Positions 56,625-64,000 of a stretch of DNA of 64,000 nucleotides are shown here, piece by piece. The number at the start of each line of letters is the position of its first letter. The first letter of the stretch is position 1. The stretch spans positions 1 to 64,000 of the forward strand of contig NZ_PDZG01000008.1 in the NCBI RefSeq assembly GCF_002735645.1, given 5' to 3'. This DNA comes from Iodobacter sp. BJB302 (GTDB lineage: Bacteria > Pseudomonadota > Gammaproteobacteria > Burkholderiales > Chitinibacteraceae). Below the pieces are notes generated by a model that saw nothing but the letters and a program-made list of their open reading frames with translations, ran no database searches and was not told the DNA's origin. The translations under genes were made by a program, and so were the position numbers.

Positions 56625-56963
56625 ATGCCCCTTATTTATCACGCCCACGTCTATTTTTTACCCGAACAAATCAGCGCCGCAGAAAAGCTGCACGGCCAGC
56701 TTCGAACGTCTTTAAGTGATGATTGCTGGATGGGGGATTTAATTCACCGCGAGGTTGGCCCGCACACTCGGCCAATGTTTGAGATCAATTTTAATGAAAG
56801 CTTACTAGCAGAAGTACGCGCCCTGCTTGAAGAGCAGCGTGGTGAGCTATCGGTCTTGATCCACCCAGAGCTAGCCGACGATGTAGAAGCGCATACAAAT
56901 GGCGCAAGCTGGCTGGGCGAAGAATTAGCCTTGAAAATCCACACCCTGTCGCGGGGGGAGTGA
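56625..56963 (+). CDS. DOPA 4,5-dioxygenase family protein
   Basis: A 112-residue protein of the DOPA dioxygenase family, small vicinal-oxygen-chelate-like proteins. YHAHVYF near the N-terminus (His-x-His), IHREVGPHTRPMFEINF near residues 40-56 and SVLIHPELADDVEAHTNGASWLG near residues 76-98 (three separate segments) carry the conserved His residues. Fungal members cleave DOPA; most bacterial members are uncharacterised, so the substrate is open. Single gene. Confidence 0.88.
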   Translation: MPLIYHAHVYFLPEQISAAEKLHGQLRTSLSDDCWMGDLIHREVGPHTRPMFEINFNESLLAEVRALLEEQRGELSVLIHPELADDVEAHTNGASWLGEELALKIHTLSRGE

Positions 56964-57049
56964 TTGAAGGACGGCTTAGGTTTATAAACCCTCACGGCTT
57001 ATCACGCCTGAATCGCGGGTTACGCCTTCCACCCTGCGGCTTCAATCCC

Positions 57050-57520
57050 TCAAAACCACGCCCCGCCATGTGCGCCCAGTACTCCGCCGAATGTAGCAAT
57101 CAGGCCCAAAGCCAGCAGGGCATAATGTAAGTTCTGTAATAGCCGCAAAGTGCCTTGCGGATCTTGCTGGGCACGCCGGTGCAGCCAACGGTGAATCACT
57201 AAGGGTTCCAGCACAAACAGCATCAGCGTAAAAACTGCCCAAGTGATGATCATCGCCCACAGCCACCAACTATCTTGCAAGCGGCTCCAGCTATCCGTTA
57301 GCCACAGCATCGCCACGCCCGACAACATCGCCAGCTGCGTCATCAGCTTTGCCTGATTGCCAAAGCGATGCTCAAGCAACTCAAACGTAGCGTAATCCTG
57401 CTGATGGCGGCGCAATGCAGGCAGCAGCACCAACGTGACAAAAGCCACGCCCCCTATCCACAGCAGTACAGAAACGACATGCACGGCACGAAGTATTGCG
57501 TAGCTATTGAGAGTCATCAT
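57050..57520 (-). CDS. CopD-like integral membrane protein
   Basis: A protein of about 156 residues with four membrane helices (about residues 8-35, 55-75, 82-108 and 130-152). The first helix has AILRAVHVVSVLLWIGGVAF and the third ends in FVLEPLVIHRWL; conserved His in helix 1 and the Gly-Gly turn recall CopD/DUF2269-type proteins, which may bind haem or copper. Start at 57520 or 57517 (two Met in a row). Function not known. Confidence 0.7.
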   Translation of the reverse strand: MMTLNSYAILRAVHVVSVLLWIGGVAFVTLVLLPALRRHQQDYATFELLEHRFGNQAKLMTQLAMLSGVAMLWLTDSWSRLQDSWWLWAMIITWAVFTLMLFVLEPLVIHRWLHRRAQQDPQGTLRLLQNLHYALLALGLIATFGGVLGAHGGAWF

Positions 57521-57596
57521 GTTTGCCAGAACCAAAACGCTGATTTTACGCGGCTTTACAATGAAAGGTTTGAGTCAGATTAATGAGTAAGCAAAA

Positions 57597-57625
57597 AAAA
57601 CGCCACCTGCGTTAGGTGGCGTTTT
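57597..57625. terminator. lipA terminator
   Basis: AAAACGCCACCT / AGGTGGCGTTTT stem (57597-57608 with 57614-57625), loop GCGTT, with an A run on the left giving T on the minus strand. It lies 10 bp past the lipA stop. Confidence 0.93.
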
Positions 57626-57634
57626 AAGCGAGGA

Positions 57635-58603
57635 TTAAACCCCTGCGCCATGCGCTTGTTCATCTGCATGGTAGCTGGATCGCACCATGGCGCCTACGGC
57701 AGCGTGTTTAAATCCGATCTCGTAAGCGAGTTTTTCGAAGGCTTTAAACTGATCCGGGTGCACATAACGCAGCACCGGCAGGTGGCCAGTAGCGGTAGGT
57801 TGCAGGTATTGGCCGATGGTGATCATGTCTACATCGTGGGCACGCAAATCGTGCATCACTTGGATGACTTCTTCATCGGTTTCGCCAAGGCCCACCATAA
57901 TGCCGGATTTAGTCCGCACATCAGGATACATGGCTTTAAAGCGCTTGAGTAAATCCAAAGAATGCTGGTAATCCGAGCCAGGGCGCGCTTGTTTATAAAG
58001 GCGCGGTGCAGTTTCCAGATTGTGGTTCAAGACATCAGGCAAGGCATTCGCAAATAAATCTAGCGCCACATCTAAACGGCCACGGAAATCGGGCACCAAG
58101 ACTTCAACCTGAGTGCTAGGCGATTGCAGGCGGGATTGTGTAATGCAATCCACAAAATGCTGCGCGCCGCCATCACGTAAATCATCGCGATCTACCGAGG
58201 TAATCACCACGTATTTAAGCTTGAGTGCGGCAATGGTTTCGCCCAGATGGATAGGCTCTTGCGCATCCAGCGGATTGGGGCGGCCATGGCCTACATCGCA
58301 AAACGGGCAACGACGGGTGCAGATGTCACCCATGATCATAAAGGTGGCTGTGCCTTTACCAAAGCATTCGCCAATATTAGGACAGGCGGCTTCTTCACAC
58401 ACGGTGTGCAGCTTCTGGCTGCGCAGGATTTGCTTGATTTCACCAAAGCGGCCATTTAAAGATGGCGCTTGTACACGAATCCAATCCGGCTTTTTGATGC
58501 GCTCATCCAGCTGCACAATCTTAATCGGGATGCGAGCTGTTTTGGCTTCGCCTTTGAGCTTTACGCCCACTTCTTTCGATGGCTGTTTAGTGTCTTGAGT
58601 CAT
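57635..58603 (-). CDS. lipA: Lipoyl synthase
   Basis: LipA is a radical-SAM enzyme that inserts two sulfurs into the octanoyl group on lipoyl domains. The 322-residue protein has the auxiliary-cluster cysteines Cys69, Cys74 and Cys80 ([12 protein letters not shown]) and the radical-SAM motif Cys95-x3-Cys99-x2-Cys102 (CTRRCPFC). The C-terminal RSSYHADE supplies the conserved serine ligand of the auxiliary cluster. ATG 58603 ([10 protein letters not shown]) is preferred; an in-frame start at 58654 gives a 17-residue extension. It is the last gene of the ybeD-lipB-lipA group. Confidence 0.97.
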   Translation of the reverse strand: MTQDTKQPSKEVGVKLKGEAKTARIPIKIVQLDERIKKPDWIRVQAPSLNGRFGEIKQILRSQKLHTVCEEAACPNIGECFGKGTATFMIMGDICTRRCPFCDVGHGRPNPLDAQEPIHLGETIAALKLKYVVITSVDRDDLRDGGAQHFVDCITQSRLQSPSTQVEVLVPDFRGRLDVALDLFANALPDVLNHNLETAPRLYKQARPGSDYQHSLDLLKRFKAMYPDVRTKSGIMVGLGETDEEVIQVMHDLRAHDVDMITIGQYLQPTATGHLPVLRYVHPDQFKAFEKLAYEIGFKHAAVGAMVRSSYHADEQAHGAGV

Positions 58604-58666
58604 GGCTGATCGCTGGCTGAGTAAGGTAGAGGCATTTGAAAAAAGCGGCATCACTTCGCCACATTT

Positions 58667-59317
58667 TTAAAGCGCTAATACCCCTACATCGTTTAAGGGT
58701 TTGATCTGGAAGGCTATTTTTTCGGCAAGTTTACCGGCAATTGCGGCCGATGTCGCATCACTGGCGAAATCGCTGAGCTGAGTCACCCGCATACCGGCGT
58801 AGCCACAGGGATTAATCCAGTCAAATGGCGTTAAATCCATATTCACATTCAGTGCTAAACCGTGATAACTGCAGCCCTTGCGAATCCGTAACCCAAGAGA
58901 AGCAATTTTTGCTTCGCCCAGCTCCGGGTTTACATACACGCCGGGGGCATCCACTTTGCCGTAAGCAGTGACGCCAAAATCAGCAAGGATATCGATAACA
59001 GATTGCTCTAGTTTTCTAACCAGCTCGCGCACACCCAGACCATTGCGGCGTAAATCCAGCAGCACATAAGCCACGACCTGGCCCGGGCCGTGGTAAGTAA
59101 TCTGCCCGCCACGGTCGATTTGCACTACAGGGATACTGGTAGCGGCAATCAGATGCTCAGGCTTGCCCGCCTGGCCCTGGGTGTAAACCGGAGGATGTTC
59201 CACCAGCCAGATTTCATCGGCAGTACCGGCGTCGCGATTCTCGGTGAATGCCTGCATAGCCCGCCATGTTGGCTCGTATTCAAGCATGCCCAGCTGTTTA
59301 ATAATGAGTTCAGGCAC
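58667..59317 (-). CDS. lipB: Octanoyl-[acyl-carrier-protein]:protein octanoyltransferase
   Basis: LipB moves octanoyl from ACP to the lipoyl domain of target enzymes, just before LipA acts. The 216-residue protein has the [12 protein letters not shown] and [19 protein letters not shown] motifs, the catalytic Lys in [13 protein letters not shown] near residue 135 and the catalytic Cys in [12 protein letters not shown] near residue 170. It starts with GTG directly after the stop of the upstream DUF493 gene (TGAGTG), so translation is coupled. Confidence 0.97.
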   Translation of the reverse strand: MPELIIKQLGMLEYEPTWRAMQAFTENRDAGTADEIWLVEHPPVYTQGQAGKPEHLIAATSIPVVQIDRGGQITYHGPGQVVAYVLLDLRRNGLGVRELVRKLEQSVIDILADFGVTAYGKVDAPGVYVNPELGEAKIASLGLRIRKGCSYHGLALNVNMDLTPFDWINPCGYAGMRVTQLSDFASDATSAAIAGKLAEKIAFQIKPLNDVGVLAL

Positions 59318-59605
59318 TCACATCACCATCTTCACGAGCGGATGGGCGCGTAAAGCGGAATCGAGCGCATTCACTTCGTCTGCAGATTGGTAAGTAGCCG
59401 ATAAGGTCACCGAAATAAAGCTGCCGCCACTGCTGGTGCGAACGGAAATCCATTCTTCTTTAAACTCAGTGATATGCAATACCGCCAGCTCTTTCACTGC
59501 GGCATGAAACTCGTCATGCGGCACATCTTTATGGCTGATCGCCTTCATTGGCAGCTCGGCCGGAAACTCAACTAAATCGGCCAGATTAGGCGCGTCTTGA
59601 CTCAT
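59318..59605 (-). CDS. ybeD: DUF493 / YbeD family protein
   Basis: A 95-residue cytoplasmic protein of the YbeD family (ferredoxin-like fold), usually encoded next to lipB. The family signature is seen in LVEFPAELPMKAISH and the C-terminal LDSALRAHPLVKMVM. Molecular function is not established; a link to lipoate metabolism rests on gene neighbourhood, which is kept here. Confidence 0.93.
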   Translation of the reverse strand: MSQDAPNLADLVEFPAELPMKAISHKDVPHDEFHAAVKELAVLHITEFKEEWISVRTSSGGSFISVTLSATYQSADEVNALDSALRAHPLVKMVM

Positions 59606-59619
59606 TATTGATACCTTTT

Positions 59620-60495
59620 TTACTCTGCACCGAGGCGCATTGCCCCGTTTTTAAATACTTGAAAATAGCCATACATGGCTTGATACAGCGGCCCCGGCTG
59701 GCCAGTGCCAACGGTCTGACCATCCAGGCTCACTACCGCCAGCACTTCTTTGGATGAGGAAGTCAGCCAGATTTCATCTGCAAGCCTGACTGTTGCTTCA
59801 CTAATCGGGCGAATCTCAAGCGGCATATTATGCTGCCTTGCCAGCTCTATTACCAAGTCATAAGTAATGCCTGTCAGCATTAAATGGCTGGGAGGCGGGG
59901 CAAGTAACACGCCCTCTTTCACGACTAAGATGTTGCTGGATGCGCCTTCTATCAAGAGGCCATCCCTAAAAAGAATGGTTTCGGCCACGCCAGCATCCAC
60001 AGCCTGCTGCTTAAGTAAAACATTGGCCAGCAGTGAAATCGCCTTGATATTGCAGCGCTGCCAGCGAATATCGTCGCCCGACACTGCCGCCACACCATTG
60101 GCAACCGCCTCGCTGGTGGGCGGCAATAATTCATCGGCAAACATAAAGACTGTCGGCTCGGTTACAGCCGGAAAAGCATGATTGCGCGGAAACGCAGGGC
60201 CACGGGTGATTTGTATATAAACGCTTTGGTCGCCAAAGCTTTGCTGATCAATCAGCTTTTGAATCAAACTGGCCCACTCTTCTGCCCCGTAAGGGTTGGG
60301 CATATTAATCGCCGCCAAACTGCCTGCCAAGCGGCGCAGATGTTCGGTCAGCCTTAAAGGGTGCCGGTTGTAAACGGGTATCGCTTCATAGATCCCATCC
60401 CCAAACAAAAATCCGCGGTCTAAAACAGAAATCTGCAAATCGGCCAACGGCGCAAAACGGCCATTTAAAAAACCTGTGAGTGCGGGGAAATCCAT
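59620..60495 (-). CDS. dat: D-amino acid aminotransferase (class IV)
   Basis: A 291-residue PLP-dependent class IV aminotransferase. The PLP lysine is Lys151 (CNIKAISLLANV), with FGDGIYEAIPVY near residue 31 and LIEGASSNILVV and LTGITYDLVIELA later. Tyr-Glu-Ala-x-Pro-Val-Tyr rather than the branched-chain type motif favours D-amino acid transaminase, giving D-Ala/D-Glu for peptidoglycan. The gene lies between dacC and ybeD-lipB, a common order in betaproteobacteria. Specificity (D-amino acid versus branched-chain) is a family-level call. Confidence 0.88.
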   Translation of the reverse strand: MDFPALTGFLNGRFAPLADLQISVLDRGFLFGDGIYEAIPVYNRHPLRLTEHLRRLAGSLAAINMPNPYGAEEWASLIQKLIDQQSFGDQSVYIQITRGPAFPRNHAFPAVTEPTVFMFADELLPPTSEAVANGVAAVSGDDIRWQRCNIKAISLLANVLLKQQAVDAGVAETILFRDGLLIEGASSNILVVKEGVLLAPPPSHLMLTGITYDLVIELARQHNMPLEIRPISEATVRLADEIWLTSSSKEVLAVVSLDGQTVGTGQPGPLYQAMYGYFQVFKNGAMRLGAE

Positions 60496-60545
60496 AAGGC
60501 GCTCCTGCTAAAAAACCATCAATCTTTGTAACGACTCAAGTATGC

Positions 60546-60790
60546 GAACTAAACCCAAATCTTGAACCACGGAGAACACGGAGTTTCACGGAGAAAACTA
60601 TGAGGTTTACTCTTTTTAACTCGTTTTTCTCCGTGTACTCCGTGTTAAAGATATCCAACGCCCCAGGAGCGCTAAAAAACAGATCTCCATGAAAAACACA
60701 ACGTTCACAAAAAAAACCGATTATTTCATTTGGTTTTCTCTGTGCAACTCTGTGTCCTCCGTGTTCTCTGTGGTTCAAGACGTGGTTTTT
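60546..60790. repeat. Composite of CACGGAG/CTCCGTG repeats
   Basis: Left arm AACCCAAATCTTGAACCACG through GGAGTTTCACGGAG (60546-60595), a middle CTCCGTGTACTCCGTG (60629-60644), and right arm TTTTCTCTGTGCAACTCTGTG through CTCTGTGGTTCAAGA (60735-60780). Fills the gap 60496-60808 between dacC and dat. Confidence 0.75.
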
Positions 60791-60808
60791 AAAGCCATCG
60801 TGCCGACA

Positions 60809-61954
60809 TCAACCAAAAATCGATTTAAACCACATGCGGATTGAATCCCATGCGCGGCCAAAGATATTGGCTTCGGGTACTTCTTCCAAAGCCACTACCG
60901 GTAATTCCACCAGCTGCTTATCATTTAAGCTTACCGTTAATTTACCTACATTCTGGCCCACTTTAATCGGGGCAATCAGCGGCTGGGTGCTGGTAAAAGC
61001 CATTTTCAGGTTTTTAGCGTCACCACGGCCCACGGTAATAAAGCGGTCTTCCAAGAAGCCCACGTTCACCTTATCTGATTTGCCTTTCCAAACCGCTACA
61101 TTGGATACCGCTTGTTTGGCCGCATAAAGGCGCGGGGTTTCCTGGAACTGAATACCCCAGTTCAGTAATTTGCTTGATTCGCTTGCACGAACTTCATCGC
61201 TGGCCGTACCCACAACAACCGAAATCAAACGGCGGCCATCGCGCTTGGTTGAAGCAACTAGGTTATATCCGGCGCTGGCGGTGTGGCCGGTTTTCATACC
61301 ATCTACAAATGGATCGCGGTACAGCAGCAGATTACGGTTAGGCTGTTTGATATTGTTGTAAGCGAATTCTTTCATCGAGTAGATAGGATAAAACTCGGGG
61401 AAATCATGGATGATGGCGGCAGCCAGCTTGGCTAAATCGCCTACGGTCATATAGTGATCAGGATCAGGCAGGCCGGTGCTGTTTTTAAAGTTAGTGCCAT
61501 TCATGCCAAGACGCTTGGCTTCTTTGGTCATCAGCTGAGCAAATACTTCTTCGCTGCCGGCAATGGCTTCGGCCAGCGTCACGCAGGCATCGTTACCACT
61601 TTGAACAATCATGCCCTTGATCAGGTTATCTACCGTAACGGGCGTTTTAGGATCAAGGAACATACGCGAGCCTTCGGTGCGCCAGCCTTTATCCGAAACG
61701 GTGAGCTGCTGATCCAGCTTTAACTTGCCTTCTTTCACAAATTTAAAAGTGAGATATGCCGTCATCAGCTTGGTTAAAGAAGCGGGCTCTACACGCATCT
61801 CCGGATCACGGCCGGCTAGCTGAATGCCGCTTTGATAATCAGTGAGTAAATAAGCCTTTGCAGCAATATCCGGCACTGGCGGTACGAAAGCCTGTGCAGA
61901 AGTCGCAATTAAAAGGGAAAAAATAATAGCGGGGGTAGCAAGACGGGTGATCAT
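60809..61954 (-). CDS. dacC: D-alanyl-D-alanine carboxypeptidase (PBP5/6 type)
   Basis: A periplasmic penicillin-binding protein that trims the terminal D-Ala of peptidoglycan pentapeptides. The 381-residue protein has a signal peptide (cut after AQA, residue 22), the nucleophile motif SxxK at Ser59-Leu-Thr-Lys62, SGN near residue 122 and KTG near residue 225 (DGMKTGHTASAG). The C-terminal PBP5 domain ends in an amphipathic helix (WDSIRMWFKSIFG) that holds it to the inner membrane. Start at 61954 is chosen for the signal peptide; an upstream Met at 62026 is possible. dacA and dacC paralogues cannot be separated by eye. Confidence 0.93.
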   Translation of the reverse strand: MITRLATPAIIFSLLIATSAQAFVPPVPDIAAKAYLLTDYQSGIQLAGRDPEMRVEPASLTKLMTAYLTFKFVKEGKLKLDQQLTVSDKGWRTEGSRMFLDPKTPVTVDNLIKGMIVQSGNDACVTLAEAIAGSEEVFAQLMTKEAKRLGMNGTNFKNSTGLPDPDHYMTVGDLAKLAAAIIHDFPEFYPIYSMKEFAYNNIKQPNRNLLLYRDPFVDGMKTGHTASAGYNLVASTKRDGRRLISVVVGTASDEVRASESSKLLNWGIQFQETPRLYAAKQAVSNVAVWKGKSDKVNVGFLEDRFITVGRGDAKNLKMAFTSTQPLIAPIKVGQNVGKLTVSLNDKQLVELPVVALEEVPEANIFGRAWDSIRMWFKSIFG

Positions 61955-62026
61955 GGCTGGCAGTGTGTGAGGGCTTAGAAAAATACGATTATAAAGGCAA
62001 GCAGCGGCGGATATCGCCAAACTCAC

Positions 62027-62044
62027 AGATAATAAGCATTATCT
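62027..62044. promoter_or_regulatory. Palindrome upstream of dacC
   Basis: AGATAAT-AAGC-ATTATCT, perfect 7-bp arms, about 75 bp upstream of the dacC ATG. It resembles part of a Fur box but the arms are too close. Candidate operator, regulator unknown. Confidence 0.3.
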
Positions 62045-62084
62045 TTAAGGTAATAATTTGCCATTATTTGTACTGGTAATTACG

Positions 62085-62115
62085 CAGGCATGAAATCAGC
62101 GCGATTTCATGCCTG
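62085..62115. other. Perfect hairpin between phzF-like gene and dacC
   Basis: 13-bp arms CAGGCATGAAATC / GATTTCATGCCTG with a 5-nt loop, 18 bp past the stop of the PhzF-like gene. There is no clear T run, so it could be an mRNA-stabilising or weak termination structure. Confidence 0.55.
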
Positions 62116-62132
62116 AATCAGGCTTAAACGGG

Positions 62133-62960
62133 TTAAAGATTAAACTCGCCTCCACCCAATTCCACCACCCTGCCCCCCACTTCTACCCGACCATCCTCTC
62201 TGATGCTTAAACGCAGATGCGCTAGGCGCCCCACTTTGTGGCCCTGAATCATGGTTGCGGCAAAAGGCAGACCCACGCCTTGCCTTAGTAAATAAGCGCC
62301 TAAATTAGCGCAGGCCGAGCCGGTGCCGTTGTCTTCCACAATCTGCCCGTGCTGCGACCAAAAATAGCGCGCGATAATCTCACCATCCTGCCAGGCCCAG
62401 ACCAGCGTGCCATCCCGCTTGCGCCCCAGCAGCACCACATCACGAAACAAATGCGATGCAGGCTGGCAAGCCAGCACATCAGCAGCAGTTGCCAGAGGAA
62501 TAATCAACTGCTCTGTGCCACTGTCCACGCATAAAGCATCCCCTGCAAAAGCACTTAAAGGCAGGCCCAGTGCCGGAGCCAGGCTGGCCGCTGGCGGGCC
62601 TTCCCGGTATGAAGCCGTATTTGCCGTCAGCGTGGCAACATCACCATCAAAGCGCACCGGAATCACACCCGCTTTAAGCTCTAAATTTACCTCATCACGA
62701 TCACCCCTGATCACCGCTGCCGTGCCAAGGCTGGGGTGGCCGGCAAAAGGCATTTCATTGACAGGCGTAAAAATTCTGACCTTTGCACTGGCCACGGCGG
62801 AGGGAAAAACAAAGGTGGTTTCGGATAAATTAAGCTGAGCCGCCAATAATTGCATGCTCTGCTCATCAAGCCCGCGGGCATCGGTAAACACCGCCAGAGG
62901 ATTACCTGCAAAAATATTTTCGGCAAACACATTCACAAGACGGTATGAATAAGTAGGCAT
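62133..62960 (-). CDS. PhzF family isomerase-like protein
   Basis: A 275-residue protein of the PhzF fold (two pseudo-symmetric diaminopimelate epimerase-like domains). It shows VFAENIFAGNPLAVF near residues 11-25, the catalytic Glu47 in LNLSETTFV, FTPVNEMPFAGHPSLGTA near residue 65, and DNGTGSACANLGAYLL near residue 210 in the second half. No phenazine genes are present, so it is one of the many family members of unknown substrate. Confidence 0.9.
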   Translation of the reverse strand: MPTYSYRLVNVFAENIFAGNPLAVFTDARGLDEQSMQLLAAQLNLSETTFVFPSAVASAKVRIFTPVNEMPFAGHPSLGTAAVIRGDRDEVNLELKAGVIPVRFDGDVATLTANTASYREGPPAASLAPALGLPLSAFAGDALCVDSGTEQLIIPLATAADVLACQPASHLFRDVVLLGRKRDGTLVWAWQDGEIIARYFWSQHGQIVEDNGTGSACANLGAYLLRQGVGLPFAATMIQGHKVGRLAHLRLSIREDGRVEVGGRVVELGGGEFNL

Positions 62961-63362
62961 GATGCACAGCTCTCAGGATGTGGAATACGCTTAGCATCAC
63001 CGATTAATGAGCAAAGCAGTAGCTACAGATTGCCCTTAAATTGATATAACAGAAATAAAAATACACCGCGAAAGTGAAAACTTTTGCCAGAGTATTCATA
63101 GCGCGTCTGACATCGCTGCCAAGGTCTGTATAATGCCGTCGATACGCGTAGTAGCATGCCGTGCTCAGGCGGCTCGCATAAAAATTACAAGACAAAGAAC
63201 AGATTTTGCCGGGTTTGCAGCGCCAATAAAGAGTTATTGGTTAAATAACACGATGAAATATGGGCTGGTCAGGTGATTTTACAGCCAGCTGATACTAAGC
63301 CCGACAGGCTGCCAGGAGCTCTCCGCACTTCGCACTTACTTGGTTCAAAAACTGGTTCAAAA
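62961..63362. other. Leader and promoter region of pcnB
   Basis: A 400-bp gap with a good sigma-70 promoter (63107-63134) directed to pcnB. The predicted transcript would have a leader of about 220 nt with short dyads (for example CAGCCAGCTG) and a direct repeat TGGTTCAAAAAC / TGGTTCAAAAAT ending at the start codon. No tRNA or known riboswitch is apparent. Confidence 0.5.
63107..63134 (+). promoter_or_regulatory. Sigma-70 promoter upstream of pcnB
   Basis: CTGACA (63107-63112) and TATAAT (63129-63134) with a 16-bp spacer; the -10 is a perfect consensus. Confidence 0.65.
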
Positions 63363-64000
63363 ATGATTCGCAAATTGATCGGCAAAGTATTACGCCGCCC
63401 AGGCAAACGTGTGCTGCACGCCAAACACTACGGCATCCGCCGGGAACAACTTCATTCTGGCGCACTTAAAGTGTGTGACCGCCTGCAAGATGCGGGCTTT
63501 GAAGCCTACATCGTCGGTGGCGCTGTACGGGATTTGATGCTGGATAAATCGCCCAAAGATTTTGATGTGGCCACCAGCGCCACACCAGAACAAGTACGGC
63601 ATGTGTTCCACCGCTCGCGCATTATTGGCCGCCGCTTTCGCATTGTGCATGTGCCCTTTGGTGAAGAAATCATCGAAGTCACCACCTTCCGTGGCGCCAG
63701 TGAAGCCCCGACTGACGCCAGTGGCCGCATCCTGCGCGACAATGCCTATGGCGATATCGAAGAAGATGCTTCCCGCCGTGATTTCACCGTCAACGCGCTG
63801 TACTACAACCCGCGCACTGAAGAAATCCTGGATTTCCATCATGGCGTGGCCGATCTGGAAAACAAACGCCTGACCATTATTGGCGATCCGGATGTACGCT
63901 ACCGCGAAGACCCGGTGCGGATGCTGCGTGCTATTCGTCTTTCGGCCAAGCTGGGCCTCTCCATTGCGCCTGCCACCAAAACACCGATTCTGATTCACGC
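63363..64000 (+). CDS. pcnB: Poly(A) polymerase I, 5' part (runs off the window)
   Basis: The frame is open from ATG 63363 to the window end (212 codons seen). PcnB adds poly(A) tails to RNAs and so promotes their decay; the relative CCA-adding enzyme is similar. Visible motifs are VGGAVRD at residues 51-57, the catalytic DFD at 66-68 (SPKDFDVATSATPEQVR), GRRFRIVHV near residue 90, EIIEVTTFRG near residue 102, and EEDASRRDFTVNALYY near residue 131. YREDPVRMLRAIRL follows near residue 180. The basic N-terminus and RRFRxxHV pattern favour poly(A) polymerase over the tRNA enzyme. The 3' end lies outside the window. Confidence 0.93.
   Translation, partial: MIRKLIGKVLRRPGKRVLHAKHYGIRREQLHSGALKVCDRLQDAGFEAYIVGGAVRDLMLDKSPKDFDVATSATPEQVRHVFHRSRIIGRRFRIVHVPFGEEIIEVTTFRGASEAPTDASGRILRDNAYGDIEEDASRRDFTVNALYYNPRTEEILDFHHGVADLENKRLTIIGDPDVRYREDPVRMLRAIRLSAKLGLSIAPATKTPILIH

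Overview
The window looks like the chromosome of a betaproteobacterium of the order Neisseriales, probably a chitinolytic aquatic lineage near Iodobacter, Chromobacterium or Chitinibacter. This is an inference from gene order (dacC-dat-ybeD-lipB-lipA, hemA-prfA, ppx-corA, gltB-gltD) and protein flavour; there is no rRNA to confirm it. About 45 genes are supported. No rRNA, tRNA, CRISPR array or complete insertion sequence was seen.

Layout. 1-9 kb: a DUF456 membrane protein, then corA, ppx, phoU, rpiA and a MarC protein on the minus strand, a globin, and an S41 protease lipoprotein with a coupled small secreted protein. 9.4-15.4 kb: gltD and gltB. 15.6-26.2 kb: a three-gene two-partner secretion operon made of a 2,558-residue beta-helical exoprotein, a secreted protein with two FecR domains, and the outer-membrane transporter. 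26.6-36.8 kb: a minus-strand catabolic cluster (LysR, ethanolamine-type permease, glutamine-synthetase-like ligase, aldehyde dehydrogenase, iron alcohol dehydrogenase, M81 metallopeptidase). Read together it suggests a gamma-glutamylated route from ethanolamine to glycine. 37-47 kb: hemF, panD, an RNase II-like protein, prfA, hemA, a PilZ-like protein and bioA. 47-52 kb: a Fur-box haem-type TonB receptor and groESL with a sigma-32 promoter plus CIRCE. 52-57.5 kb: an accessory patch with an AT-rich orphan, then two integron-like gene cassettes (holin plus GH19 endolysin; a TPR protein) bounded by attC-like sites, with no integrase in view. 57.6-64 kb: lipA, lipB, ybeD, dat, dacC, a PhzF protein and the 5' part of pcnB.

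Two intergenic repeat families stand out. One is a roughly 227-bp element with a small hairpin at each end, in six copies between 9 and 41.4 kb, four of them inside the catabolic cluster. The other is a periodic CACGGAG/CTCCGTG sequence, often as facing inverted halves. Both explain many spurious short open frames and upstream extensions of genuine genes.

The items most worth following are the lysis cassette array, the gamma-glutamyl-ethanolamine cluster with an M81 peptidase as its predicted last step, the FecR protein inside the secretion operon, and the 227-bp repeat family.
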